A stretch of DNA of 64,000 bases from Cryptomeria japonica (Eukaryota; Streptophyta; Pinopsida; Cupressales; Cupressaceae): positions 172,012,361-172,076,360 of the forward strand of contig NC_081406.1 in assembly GCF_030272615.1 (NCBI RefSeq). Direction: 5' to 3'. This document shows positions 42,301 through 54,727 of this stretch, piece after piece (the stretch's first letter is position 1; each line of letters begins with the position of its first letter). The translations under genes and the position numbers were made by a program. Below the pieces are notes generated by a model. It searched no databases, was not told where the DNA came from, and was given only the letters and a program-made list of their open reading frames with translations.

Positions 42301-45300
42301 CTTCATACCCCTGTAATCAAAATCAGCTCTAGGTTTAAACCTTTTAAGCTTGATTTCCTACAGTTCAGTCTCCATGGCTTTAGCTTTCACAGATGTGACA
42401 AGGGAATATAGGCCAATTTTCAATGGGTTTGTGGTAGAGATCGCCATTCCAACCTTATGTCTAGTAGAGTGAAAAGTGTGGACAACCATGATCTATCTTC
42501 CCAACTCCATAAGAATGATCTTATCAGTTGGGTATCTGGGAAGCATATATGGCTGACCGCCATAGCATCAACTTCTCATATAGGTGAAGGTGGGAAACTG
42601 CAGAAACAAACATCCATACTCACACACCTTTTCCCATGCCTCATCTGATACTCTCCGGTTTCTGAGAGTTCTGTCAAACTGACACATGAAATATCTGAAG
42701 AATGCATCTTGGACTCTTCTGAAATGCAGTCAGCTGGGTCTCAACGACAACTGGTTATAATATTCCTAGACTGGTATAAGTGAGCGATCACCCTTGGTAG
42801 AAAGACCTAGAAAGTGTCTAAGTGATGCTGCCAAGTATACCAAATACAAATTCATGAAGAAGGTCATGGTAGTAGGGACTGCTGCAAGTTGTTCACACAG
42901 GGCATCACTGATGACTTCTCCCCATGAAATATGATGAGACTGCCTTATGAACATGATGAACTAGTACATCCATGGCTCAAAGATATTGGAATGCTCAAGG
43001 CCCATCATCCTGCTGAGAAGAGTTATGGTGTCTCCTATTTCCCATTTGAAAGCACAATGGTACAACTTCGCCCACCTTGAGAAGGAGGCTTGTGGCTCTT
43101 GGATCCACTTGTTGATATGTCGCTTGCAATCTTTTTCCCTCTTCACGTAATACTCTGCTGCACTCTCTTTAGAGATTTCCATGTAAACAGGTGTAGGAGG
43201 TATTCTGAAGACCTTCTCAATTGTATCTGCATCAAGATGGATTATAGCTTCACCATCATCATTTTTGATGACTCTTTTGACTCTTTATCAAAATGATGGG
43301 CGTAGGTGAGAACAAACTCAGGTTCTAGGGCAGCCATCGGGAAAGAAGATGCATGATGGTTATTATCCTGTGGATCTTCTACCCTCTTGACAAATTCTGA
43401 CATTATCAACATGCCCTATTTCTGTATATTTGATATGATCCAAAGGGGAAAAAACTTGGGAAGGTGCTACCTCGTTCTGATATTTGTCATATTTGTACTT
43501 CATCTTTTTTGAAACTGGAGATGCCGGCAAATCTGACATTGATTGTGAACCTAGAATACTATGATGAAGACTTAAAAGAGTTAAGGCAACATGATAGTCA
43601 GCTGCAAATATCATTCTTCCTTCTTCAAATGAGAATTCAAGTGGGAAAAACTTTGATTCTTGAACTTCACGATTTTGTGAGAGGAAGAGGGGAAATTTAT
43701 AGAAATGGGAAATTCTTGAATTTGACCAATTTCAGATATTGGAGAAATTTTTGCCAGTTTACAAGTTGGTAAGAACACACATGCAATCGGGGTTTTAAAA
43801 CCTGAATGCAAGTATGCTTGTAAATTTGCAAATGGAGAAATGGATGGAAAATGAGATTTTGACTAGCGGAAAATAATGGAAACGAAAAGTATGGATATGG
43901 GAAACATGAATGGATAGAAATGGGGAAATCCGGAAATGTCATTTTCACGAAGATGGGAAGAACTCTTCAACATGTAATCCGGTTTTTAAAACCCGGATTT
44001 GAAAGGGAGGGATATTTCACATCTTTTCAACTTGAAATTTTAACCAAAAATGGTTAAATTCCTTAACCGTAAGGGAAGAAAAAGAATTTCTAGTGAACTT
44101 GTAATCGGGATTAAAAATCCTGAACACAAATAAAGAGGGAATTTAGGGAAGAACAATGAAATTCAAAAATTGTATACCAAGGGGAAGATCTCTCTCACAA
44201 AAACCGATTTTTGGGGGAAGAACAACAATTTCCAAAAATGCACCTAAGAAAATGAGAAAATAATAAAATGGAGGAAAGAAAGGAAAGAGAACATACCTTT
44301 CTTCAAACTGAAAATGCTTCTCCAAAAATGCAATAATCTTTGGAATGGAGAAGACACACCAATAAATAGAGACAATCAAAGATGCCAAACCCTAGCCACA
44401 TTTTTGCAAAAACGCCCAAAATGAAAAACGTGGCATCAAATGCATGAAAAATGAAACAAATAAAGCTCCAATCTCCATGCATAGGTAGGAGAGTTCAAAT
44501 CGATTTAGAAATTTGGAAGTTAATGGAACTTACATGAGGTAAAAACATGGCATTTGGAAAAACATTTTTTGCTATTCCAACCTCTAAAAACTAGCAAGAA
44601 TGATTACCACGTGGTGAAGAAAGGGAACTTCCAAATCCACAAAAATCGCCTAAATCTGAAAAACGCCTTCCTCCTAAAAACTCTCCTCAAAAATTGATTG
44701 AAATCTTCAACAATTTTGCTTCCAACTGAAAATCAGGTTTTTGGGAAGATAGGACAAGTTTGAATTTTGCATAAATGTGAAAATCGGGTTTTTAAGAGAC
44801 AAAGACAAGTTTTAATTTCACTTTTTCCTCATGTTTAGGCAAAATCGGGATTTTTTAGCCAAATAGCAAGTTTTATTTTTCACTTTTTCACTTACAAAGC
44901 CAAAATCAGGTTTTTTGGAGAGAAAGACAAGTTTAAAGTTGCACTTTTTCACTTACTAGGCAAAATCGGGTTTTTAGACCAAACTGCAAGTTTAAAATTG
45001 TCTCTTTTGCACTTTATGTGTAAAATCGGGTTTTTGGGAGAGAGATGCAAGTTTTAATTACTTGTAATGGGGAAATAAAATCCCTACAACAAGTTAGAAT
45101 TTCTTGCACACATGTAATGGGGGTTTAAAATCCCCATTAAATGTAAAAACTATTAAAGTAGGGGTTTTTGGAGAGAACTACAAGTTTACTTGTAATTTAA
45201 CCAAAAAACCCCTATTTTAACTAAACAAGACCAAAAACAATAAAAATAATAAAAACAACAAAGGGGAAATTCAAAACAAATTACAAGTATTCATCCTTGA

Positions 45301-45616
45301 ATAGAAGTGCACATGTAATAAGCTGAAAATTCCCCTACAAAGACCAAAACCATGGACATCATTAAAACTTGCAGTTTGAAGAAAATTCTCTATCTGGAGT
45401 CGGGATTTCAAAACCCAAAATTGAAGGAAAGATATAGCAAACGGACCCAGAATTTGGTGAAATTCAAAACGTAGTTCAAGGATGGACTAAGGATTAAGCC
45501 AATCCAAGGATTAGTCAAAATTATACATTGGGAAGCGTGCCATAGAGTAATTTTTTTTTTCACAAAATTTTTTATGTAATGGTCCTTCATTTTTGGAAAC
45601 AAAAATGAGGACAACA
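39352..45616 (-). repeat. E2 5' LTR (6.3 kb)
   Basis: Pairs with 26299-32841. It is shorter mainly by a 231-bp deletion at about 41418 (the missing part is 28387-28617 in the other LTR, with the 3-bp direct repeat 'cac' at the join; 231 is a multiple of 3). TATA at 40160-40168. The outer edge is followed by target duplication 'caatg'. Confidence 0.92.
40438..43614 (-). pseudogene. LTR-encoded long reading frame, copy B (unknown protein)
   Basis: Same protein as at 27403-30834, starting at the equivalent ATG (43614) and ending at the equivalent TAA (40438-40440). There is a frameshift near 43370 and several point stops, but most differ from copy A: copy B has CAG at 42940-42942 and 42751-42753 where A has TAG, while B has TAG at 42766-42768 where A has TGG. 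Two stops are shared by both copies: TAG after 'RIEDI' (29446 in A, about 42253 in B) and TAA after 'STSGFE' (about 28699 in A, 41503 in B). Confidence 0.8.
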
Positions 45617-45877
45617 CAATGCGTTGAACAACACAAGGATACCAAGGGCGTACGCCTTGCAACAATCCCCCCAATGCAAGCAAGGGGTTTGAACTTGTGA
45701 CCAAGCACTAATACCACTTGTTACAAGTGCGGTTGCCGCTGCACCAAAAGATCGACTTGTTAATGCTTGATACAATCACTAGAATTATAGAATCCACAGG
45801 AGGTGGTTAAGCCATGTCACAAACCTAAGCGCTGTGCTGCACAAAACAAGGAGACCAAGGGTACACACCTTGCAACA
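45617..45877 (-). mobile_element. TRIM: 5' LTR, internal region and start of 3' LTR
   Basis: Terminal-repeat retrotransposon in miniature. 5' LTR 45719-45877 (159 bp, TGTTGCAAGG...TTGTAACA in element sense). Two-base spacer, then PBS at 45705-45716 ('TGGTATTAGTGC', close to the initiator-Met type TGGTATCAGAGC). Internal region only 54 bp. PPT at 45665-45674 ('TTGGGGGGAT'). 3' LTR begins at 45664 and is cut at 45617 by E2, resuming at 26298. Total length without E2 is 372 bp. Likely target duplication 'TGYCA' in C1 RNase H (26178-26182 and 45879-45883), with one extra base at the right edge. It has no coding capacity. Confidence 0.87.
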
Positions 45878-45882
45878 TTGGC

Positions 45883-46193
45883 AGTCAACTTCATTATGAT
45901 TTGTTTGTTCATGAAACACTGGATTGTGAATAGGCTTGAGAATTCTCTGATTATCATAATAAAGTATTGTGGGTTGATTTTGAGGTACTACCAATCCTTA
46001 AAATATGTGGCATAGCCAAACTAATTCATAAAATATTATACTTGTTGCATGATATTTTGGTTCTATTGAGGAACAAACAACTGTGGCTTGTTTATTACTT
46101 CCTCAATAAATAGGACTTGAACCTAAGAAGAAAAAAATCAAGATGTGGATTTTATCTCATCAATAAAACTCACATAATCTACATTTGTGTATC
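45883..46193 (-). pseudogene. C1 copia RNase H
   Basis: Minus-strand copia RNase H in shifting frames: 'YTNVDYVSFIDEIKSTS', 'GSNKQATVVCSSIEPKYHAT', 'ELVWLCHIF', 'QPTILYYDNQ', 'NPVFHEQTNHNEVDC'. It ends at the TRIM and resumes at 26182. Its upper edge is the solo LTR at 46194; the RT side resumes at 51394, and the codons on both sides join without loss. Confidence 0.82.
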
Positions 46194-47283
46194 TATTGCC
46201 TTAGATTTTCACCCATGAGCAATTTGTAATTTTCCTCCTTAGTCTTATTAAAAAATCATTGCTTCAAGGCCCTTGATGTGTTAATTGATCCATTTTTCAT
46301 CATTGAAGTCCATAACACTTAGTCATTTTGTAGTTTGTTGGGCTTCGCTTATGGTTTTGACACCATTGTCAGTTTCCAACAAGTCCTTTATAACTTTGTC
46401 AACATCCGTCATAGTTTTGTTTTGAAGAGTTTAAGTTCTTTGAATCTTTTCCTTTTGTTGCAAAAGTGTTGACAAATCCTAATATATAGCCTTTAAATGA
46501 TTTTTGTTCTTGATAATACTTCACACCACTTAGCCTTTTTCTTTCAAGAGTTATTTGGTCTTCCTTTCAAGTTTCAAAAATGATTGTTAGACTCCGACAC
46601 GATTTTCACAACCAAGTTAGAGCCCGATGAGTCTAATTCTTAATAATTTCAAAGTTTTTATTTTAATACTTTTTGGAGATTATTGGGGTTCTCATAAATG
46701 AACTTTTTTCGAGGAACCTCTTTCAAAAGAAATGGAAGAAGATATAAAATTACAATTGAAGAGTGGACTTTGATTAAGTTTTTGAACTTTGTTAAACTTC
46801 GATGTACCTTTTGAAACTAAAGAAAAATGGGTGATAGAGGAAATAATTGGAAAACTTGTCTTTTGGCTACTGAAGAAAAGATAAAAATAAAGGCAAGATA
46901 TAGTTTCAAAATCTTTGTCAGAGATTGACTAGGTTTTCAAAACTAAATGAAAATAGATTGCTTGTATAGGTGACCCAGGTACAATGCATTAATAATAGAG
47001 AGTTGAGGTAGGTGAAATTTAATGCTATTCAAGGAGAATGCTATTAATCTCAAATTCGTCATCTTTAAAGTACATCATTATAAAAATTAACTAAGCTCTC
47101 ATAGTATTGAAGTGAAACCTACAACAAATTGGTGTGTATCTTGGCTAAGAGTATTATTCATCATCACCATCATGCACAAAAGTAAGTATTCATCAAACTA
47201 TCAAAGGGATTTTTTTATCCCAACACTAGGGTTTCACTTTATACCAATCCCACCATCAAAATCAACTGGAATGAAGTGAGACT
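46194..47283 (+). other. U3 part of the solo LTR before the reading frame
   Basis: About 1.1 kb, AT-rich. No gene recognised. Minus-strand readings around 46250-46560 look coiled-coil-like but are full of stops. Confidence 0.5.
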
Positions 47284-50200
47284 ATGCTAGTTTTTTTTCT
47301 TCAGAAAATCAAGGGGTCCTTCTCTAAGGTAGAATTGAAGATGAAATACAAATATCTTGTCTACGAGAACTTATTTGGTTTAAAAAGTTTGCTGTTGGAT
47401 ATTGGTGACACTAGGCTAGGGCACATCAACTTACAAGAGTTTTGGGAAAGAGTGAAAATCCCTAATAGGTACCTAATTACATAGAGATTGGTGGAGAGTG
47501 GACTGTTGAAAGCCATTGCATTTTTGGTAGCCATTGAATGCATAAAACTTGTCATGGAATGCATTAATAGGTACGATATTCATACAAAAGAAATTAAGTC
47601 CAATTATAATATGGTTCTCATAACCCTAAACATGGCAACAAGATAGAACATTAATTTACAATTGTTTCTAGCTTCCAAACAGGGTAGTCTATTCACATTA
47701 GGATTTTACCTTATTGCAAACACATTTCAAAGAGAAAAAAATATATGATTATAGGAATATTATAGCCAAGGAGTGGTTCTCCATATTGAAAAGGGGGCAA
47801 TCTCAACTACCAAGACAATTCATAGGTCATAATTGAAAGGAGAAATAAAAAACATCATCATTTTGCTGCTTAGGCTGTGCGGCAATATGGATACATTCAA
47901 TTTAGATGAATGGATGCACTTTTTTGTGGAAGTGATATGTTCTAGAGAATAGAACCTAGATTGAGAAATCTTAATCAGTGATAGATTACATACAGTGATT
48001 CCTTGTTTTTCCCTCAACAAGTCCTTCTATTTGTCATCTTATTTGTTTTATGATGTAGCCTATATGAGGCAATGACTTGGGTGAAATCATGCTAACTAGT
48101 ATGATAACAATATTTATATTTATGATTTCTACCCTAACCTCTAATTTAAAAAGAGTTAATCCAACTTCAGGAGAGTAAACACCACATTCACAATGAGGTT
48201 AGTGAGGGAATTACAAGGGTACCTAGGTAAAATAATTCCACCAGAGACCACCAAATTAGTTGGTCAATGTGAAAGTCACTTCATATAGTTCCAGTGATTT
48301 ACCTACATTAGAGTAGGTGGCTATGATGGTTTCCCACAAAGGTTACCCAAGTATTTGAGGATAAATTGGTTTTGATTGAAGTGTGTAGACAAGTGTGTGA
48401 GGTAAATAAAAGATGTGTTGAAAGGAGAAAGGTGGATATTCATTTTCCCATTGAACTTGATATTATCTATGTAAGAATCAATTGATAAAATTATTTAAAA
48501 ATTGAGAGGGACTTGGTTAAGTATACCATCTCAACCTATGACCAACCCAGATTACATTTTGATAGTAAGAACTTTGTCATAAATAGTTTCAATTTAGGAC
48601 CTCCATATCCTCATGTACCAGATCTCCAGAATATTATTGGGGTAATTGTGCTCATGATTAAAAAGTCCAAAAGAAAATTTTTATGAGGTTGAGTTTGAGA
48701 AATATTATTGAATATCAATTAAAATGGGATGTGGAAAAAATTGAAGATGATGAGTTTTACTTATTAGATCCTATATACACAACTAGTATCTAAACACAAC
48801 CTCTCAGTCCTATTGATTCAAACCTACCTAATCATAAGGACCTACAAACAAGAACTATTGTAGTTGTTAAGAGGACAAAAAATTGGCTAGCCAAGAAGAA
48901 GGCAGAGGCTTCAAAAGTTGCTCTAAAGAAAGTAAAAAAGCCCAATGGGTGAAGCAATCCAAGTTCTATGAATGCCTTCTCATATGTTCCACATACTTAG
49001 GCAAAGAAAATGGTTACACCAGGCGTGAACGGAGATGATGATGAGCCCTCCAGAAAGAAGAAACCCTTTGAAAGTACTTAAGGAGAAGGCAAATTTTTAG
49101 ATGCAGGAGACAAGGAAAAAATAGTGGGAAGACAAGGGAAAAGAAAAGGAAGGAAATAAAGGAGAACAAAAAGAAGTTATAGTAGAACAAGAGAAATTAG
49201 TGGCAACAACAAATGCCAACTCGGAAGAAAAATGCAAAGGTGGTGAAACAAATTCCTTCTTTCCTATTTATTTACAAAATAAGAGAGAACACCATATGAC
49301 AAGAGAGCTTTATTGTTTACTCTTGATTCTTTAAAAGTGCTATATGCAAACACTTTCCTCTCCTTCATGGTTAGAAGCCTCCTTGTCTAAGAAAAGGAAG
49401 ATTGAGCCAGCCAAAATGCCACCTAATGATGTAGTGAAACAAATATTACCTACTACTTCTCCTAAGGCCAAAAAGCACAAAACTACCTCAATATTAGTAG
49501 AAGATGAGACCACTAATCATTTATTTTTAGAATTTTCTCATTAGTCCACAAAAAAAGATTTGAGTGAAGTGACTATTGCCAATTTAAATATGACTCACAT
49601 TGAAATGGACCCCCCTTGTAGAGATGTAGAATTGCACAATTTGCAAGTGACAACTACTCAACTAATGATAAAAATTGAGTGAGAAAATATGATAATGAAT
49701 TTAATTGAAAATGATGGTGAATATACTCACAGATTGTTAGATATCATTACTAGGTCCATCCTCACAATCATCTAGTTCCTCAAATTTATCTTTGACCCAA
49801 AATCAAATGCTAATAAGGAAATGATAGGCAAAGTGTAGACTAATAGCCATTTTCGCTGAACTACACAAAGTGGATTAAGAAGATCAAGACTAAAGGAAAT
49901 CCTTTTATTGAAAATATGAGAAAGGTACATGGAAAACTTATTATGTCTAGAAATTGTTACAATTATGAGGTGGAGACCACAAAACAAGAGGAGGATACAT
50001 GCTTACAAACAATAGAAGAGCTCAAAGAAATAATGGTTGTGGGTATGAATACTATCATTTTTGAAAAGATCATATCAAGTGACTAGGATAACCAATGCAT
50101 AATCTAGATAGAGAGCCTTAAATGGAAGGATACCTTTCTAAAGAAAAAATATCAAATAACAAAACAAGTTATTTAAGGATGCTAATAGGATGTTGGGAGA

Positions 50201-50599
50201 AATTTCACAATAATTTACACATATTGGTCATCAGATTCACAAGAAAGACAATTTCGAGAAGCTAAAACTAATGAGCTAAAGGAATAATTTGATACCATCA
50301 ACTCTCTCTTAGATACTAAGGCTTTTAATGGTGATAATATAAACATGTTAGTTAGAATTGACTCCATTTTGACTTGGTGTAAAAATCATGCTAGAAACTT
50401 TGCTACCAAAAACACAGTACTTTTTTCCAATAGAGCATTGTGGAGATTAATAATGCAAAATATTCTTGGTCCTAAAGAGTAGGAGATTCCTACTATCCTG
50501 AAGACATTGAAGGATTACAAAGCTAGGGTGACACAATAACAAAAAGCTCAACCAGCTAGCGCCAATGTGGACCAATCAAAAGAGCCACCTCAGTCATAG
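47284..50599 (+). pseudogene. Diverged homologue of the E2 LTR-encoded protein
   Basis: About 3.3 kb of plus-strand coding debris colinear with the E2 LTR frame. Clear matches: 'KMKYKY' and 'GDTRLGHINLQEFWERVK' (about 47340-47450) to 'KMKYKY' and 'RDTEIGHVDMSKFIKRVK'; 'FTYIRVGGYDGFPQRLPKY' (about 48298-48355) to 'FTYMRIRCYDGQPYMLPRY'; 'PSWLEASLSKKRKIEPAKMP' (about 49360-49420) to 'PPWLSYFTPKMKKQEISPNA'. The C-terminus is polar and Gln/Lys-rich and ends 'EPPQS' before TAG. Many frameshifts and stops. The protein is clearly the same family, though much diverged, in the opposite orientation and outside E2. Confidence 0.78.
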
Positions 50600-51393
50600 C
50601 TTTCTTTCTTGTTTTATTTATATTAGTGTTATTTTCTCTAGATATTCAAAAATACTTTATCTGTTAAAAATGATTCTTTTAAAATAATTTGTTTCAATAA
50701 TTGTTGAACAATTACTTATATGGACACTACAAATATATGTTTAGTGGACTTTGGAAAGGTCCAAATTTTGATCCCCATTATACTCCGACATAAGAGTGAG
50801 AAACAATTAAGAAAGAAGATGAATAGAATTTTGTTGCATACATGAAAGATCTTATTGTCTGTGTGTGCACAAGTGGTAAGTTTTTACTTTAATGTTCATA
50901 TTAAATATGTGAATTTAAATGAACTTATGGATGTGATTACTTCTTTGTGGGTAAAAATATTCATTTAAAGCAACACTTACTATCTCTCCGAGGTTTCAGT
51001 GAGATTCAATTTTAGTTGAAGCTCACATTGATATTATAGATTAGTGTATTGATATCAGTTGTGATTTATTTGGAAGATTGAATGGCATTTGAAGCTTTGA
51101 ATTTAATTTTTTTTCTTGAATTTTTATTTTTTATTTTTAGTATTCCTATTTGTTGCATTATGATGCACAGGTATTTGATGCCTTTCCTACTTTTTGGTCA
51201 AAAGTATACCCCTATCTAATATTCCTCAAAAATAAAATCATCTAAATCTTATGAAGGGAGCTATACCTTTAATAAAATTGAAAGGGAAACTAAGTCATAA
51301 TTTACCCAACTATTGTTAAAGATTTTGTCTCATTTTTGGGCAAATAAGTCTTTTATATATAATTTTTAAAAGAGATTAATATGTTAACCAACA
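50600..51393 (+). other. Solo LTR end (R/U5 side), non-coding
   Basis: About 800 bp after the reading frame, AT-rich, no coding homology. I could not pick a convincing TATA box; 'ttatatataa' near 51352 is too close to the end to be the promoter. Confidence 0.5.
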
Positions 51394-52650
51394 ATATCCT
51401 ATCAAATATAATTGATCATTCCTTTTATGTTCGAATTCACATGTGATTCCTTGTAATATTGAAATACCTTAGTACCTACTTTTCTTCTTTCCAATGACAC
51501 ATATTTGGTTCGGGCATGCATCTTGAAAAACAATTAAGAACAAAATTGATATCTGGTCTAGTATAAGTCAAATAAAATATCCAATCATTTATTGATATAG
51601 AGTTTCATTCACACGAGAAGATATATTAGAAACAAACAAATGTAGTCTTGATACCATGGGCATTGACATGGGTTTGAAATCCATTGAATTATAAACTTCT
51701 CAAGCGATGTATTGACATTTTTTCTTTGAGATACACATACATGGTGACTAATTTTCCATACCTCTAAGCTAAGACAATGTTGTATTAACAAGAAATATGT
51801 CATATCAAACGTCTTCTTGAGATCATTTTTAGTTGTTCCAACCATTATTTTTGCGCTGCTTTTTATAACTAGGTTGTCAACATATATATTAATAATGACA
51901 ATCTCCCCTCTTTTTCTTTACATAGAGATTTAGGGTATATCAAAACCTACTCAAACAATGTTGTAACAAATGTTCATAAATTTTAATACTAAGATCTAGG
52001 AGCTTGTTTGAGACCATAGATAAACTTAACAAGTTCTTATACCTTTTCTTCTCTATCAAGTGTAATGTATCCCTTCAGTTGGATCATATAAATCTACTCC
52101 TTAAGGTCTCCATTGAGAAATGCACTCTTTAAATCCATTTGATAAAACCTCCATCCAAATTGTGAAACTAAAGTAAAAATCATTCCTCGTAGTCAATCCC
52201 TTCTTTCTAGATATCCCTTAGTCATAAATCTAGCCTTATTTTTATCTATACTACCATGTATCTTATACTTAGTTTGAAATATCTATTTACATCCAATAGA
52301 TTTCTTATCAAGTGTTAGATCAACAAGCTCCCAAGTCTTATTTCTAATTAGAGAGTGATACTATGTATCCATAACTTCTTCCTAAGGTTTTGACTATAGT
52401 TCTTCTTGAACATTAGATGGTTAAAAATTATCAACAACTAGACTCATTAGTGCTAGATTTACCTCATTGTGAGCCATGCTACGAGTCCTTAGTCTTGCAA
52501 TTGACGTGTTTGGGACTCTTTCTAGCTTTGCATTGTGAATTCCACTAGTATACCAATTAGGCATAGGTCCTTTGACATTTGTGGATATTTAATTAGATTC
52601 ACAATCAGCATTCCCATCCAAGTTAAAAATAGGAGCACTGTCAGGGGAAA
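51394..52650 (-). pseudogene. C1 copia reverse transcriptase
   Basis: Degenerate but unmistakable copia RT on the minus strand: 'YQMDLKSAFLNGDLKE' (about 52100-52150), '[12 protein letters not shown]' (about 51990-52030), 'CISQRKNVNTSLEKF' (about 51690-51740), 'FKPMSMPMV' and 'KRNDQLYLIGY' next to the solo LTR edge (about 51398-51430). Stops and shifts are frequent; the catalytic DD region is not readable. Confidence 0.8.
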
Positions 52651-54727
52651 GTGATGATGTGGGATGAAAAATTAACTCACTCTTCTCATTAAAAGTGACA
52701 TCTCTAATGATACATATATTCTTTGTGTTAGGATCCATTAGAAAATATACCTTTGAATCATTACTATATACAATAAGAATATGTATATATATATATTTAT
52801 CAAGATTTATTTTTTGTTACTTAGGAATGTGTATATATGTCATGAAACCAAATCCATGAAGATGAGAGATAAATGAATTTACCCTTGTCTATGCTTCTTT
52901 TGGTGTGATGCCATCAAGTTCATTGGTTGGTGCATGATTCAAAAGATAAACCACTATATATATAGCTTCATCACAATATGCATGTCCTAAGTGAGAATCC
53001 TTCAACATGCTACATAACATTTCCATGATGATGTGGTTATGTCATTCAACATATCCATTTTTATAAGGTGTATAAATCATAGTTGACATTATATTCCATT
53101 TTTTTTCAAGTAGGTGAGTAATTCCATGTTGGTGTATTTCTCCCTTTATTTGAGTGAAGGACACAAATACAATGATTCACATCTTTCTCCATAAGAGTGT
53201 GAAATTCTTTGAATTAGGAAAATACTTCATCTTTATGTTATAAGTAATATAACCATATCTTTCTTGTGTGATCATCAACAAAAACTTGAAAGTACTTTAA
53301 TCCATTGTGACTAGGTACCATGGGTCTACATGGATTGGTATGTAATAGTTACAAAGGTTTTCTTGCATGATGCTCACTAGGATGGAAGAGTGCTTAATGC
53401 CGTTTTCCAGAAATACAACTAGAATGAACATTAATCAACTTATTAATTGAGGGAAGCCCCACAAAAATGCCTTTGATTCTAATCATAAAAAAACAACTAG
53501 TTCTCAAATGAAAAATTAGTCATGCCATAACATAGCAAGATCATTATGATTAGTCACTAAGACTTGATTGTAATTAATTGTATCAAACCTAAATATTTTA
53601 CCATTTTTAGAAGAAATTACAATAATATTTGTACTTTATAGTTGTCTTGGATGAGACATATCTTTTATGATCAATTTTATCACACTTAATCCTTAAGGTA
53701 TGATCAAGAAATTAATTGATAGATAAGAATTTTTTGGTAATTCTAGACACATATGAGACTTCATTTCTCACCTACACCTATCTATACTAAATTGCATGGA
53801 GATTTAATCAATACCTTGGACATCATAGGTTGTGTCATCTCTAAGAGAAAATTTACCATGATGGGGTTTCAAAGTGAGGAACCATTCCTTCTATCCACTC
53901 ATGTACTTTGTAGCACACAATTCCACATACCACATATAATTTGGTTGCGAACTCTCCATTGACCTATGGGATAAAATCACATATTCCTCTTCTAAAGAGT
54001 ATTCTTCTTCAACAATATTCCTGTAATTTTGTTTGTCCTTATTTTTCCATCATGTATTACCACATTGAAATGAATTATTTAGATGTGATTTGTTGGATGA
54101 TCCACTGGCCATGTCTTGTTTTGAGATATGAAGGAATTACCAATTTTGGGAAGTACACCAAAATACTCCTTAGACTTATTAATTTTATTGTGTTTAGTCA
54201 TTGAATGATCCTCCACACCATAGTTGTGACTCAAAAAATCTTCCTTTTGTAGTAGATTCAAAATATTCTCAAAATGTGGTGACTATTCTATGGCATTCAA
54301 AGTTTTACTATATACTTTGCATTTGGAAAGTAATGCTTGTAAAATATTGTGCACTAAGACAACATCATCAATTATTTCACCCATAATCTTGTAGTGAAGC
54401 TTTCAAGTCAGCTATCCTTTTGAGAAAGGATTCTAACTATTCTCCATTCTTTATCTTCAGGCTATGAAGCCAACTCTACAAATTTAGGATTTGATTCCAA
54501 TTCTTTGCCTCATATGTAATTGTGTATACTGAATTTGTAAACCATAAAGATCCAACCACAAACTTAGAGCTACAAAATAATCTAACAAATAATCAATACA
54601 AAAAATACAATTGCATGCAAATAACACAAAAAAATAAAGCTATACCTTCACATGCAAGAGAGACTTGTCTCCATTGTTCTCCTATCTCCCATGATCTTGT
54701 ACTAGATAGAGTTGCTCTCAGATTTCT
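52651..54727 (-). pseudogene. C1 copia gag, protease and integrase
   Basis: In element sense: gag start at about 54705 ('MGDRRTME'), gag core 'IKNGE' with 'FLKRIADLKASLQDYG' (about 54380-54470), protease region with 'LTLKPHHGKFSLRDDTTYDV' (about 53790-53860, the catalytic DSG itself is lost), GAG-pre-integrase 'SCISGKRH' (about 53420), integrase core 'YFQVFVDDHTRKIWLYYL' (about 53245-53300) and 'VVYLLNHAPTNELDGITPKE' (about 52890-52960). Order and sense match copia. It is heavily decayed. Confidence 0.78.

Larger units (their letters stand above)
26299..45616 (-). mobile_element. E2: giant-LTR Ty3/gypsy retrotransposon, 19.3 kb
   Basis: Minus-strand element with LTRs of 6543 bp (26299-32841) and 6265 bp (39352-45616), each bounded TGTTGG...CAACA on the plus strand, and target duplications 'cactg' (26294-26298) and 'caatg' (45617-45621), one mismatch. 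The internal region is only 6.5 kb: PBS, gag, protease, acidic linker, archaeal-type RNase H, RT, gypsy RNase H, integrase. The LTRs make up two thirds of the element, and each carries a long frame unrelated to gag-pol. Several catalytic residues are lost. LTR divergence is about 9% over the first 300 bp (my count), older than E1. Confidence 0.92.
46194..51393 (+). mobile_element. Solo LTR (5.2 kb) of a giant-LTR gypsy family related to E2
   Basis: 5200 bp inserted into C1 pol, flanked by 'gtatc' (46189-46193) and 'atatc' (51394-51398), one mismatch. It starts 'tattgccttagatttt' and ends 'gttaaccaaca', matching the E2 LTR termini in element sense ('TGTTGTCCTCATTTTT' and 'CAACCAACA') with the first TG decayed to TA. 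No internal region, gag or pol is present, so it is a solo LTR. It carries a diverged relative of the E2 LTR frame on the plus strand with similar spacing to both ends. Confidence 0.8.

Noticed and set aside
45617-45877. tRNA-derived SINE reading of the repeat
   Set aside because: A-box and B-box-like words are present, but the exact 159-bp terminal repeats, Met-type PBS and PPT fit a TRIM far better.
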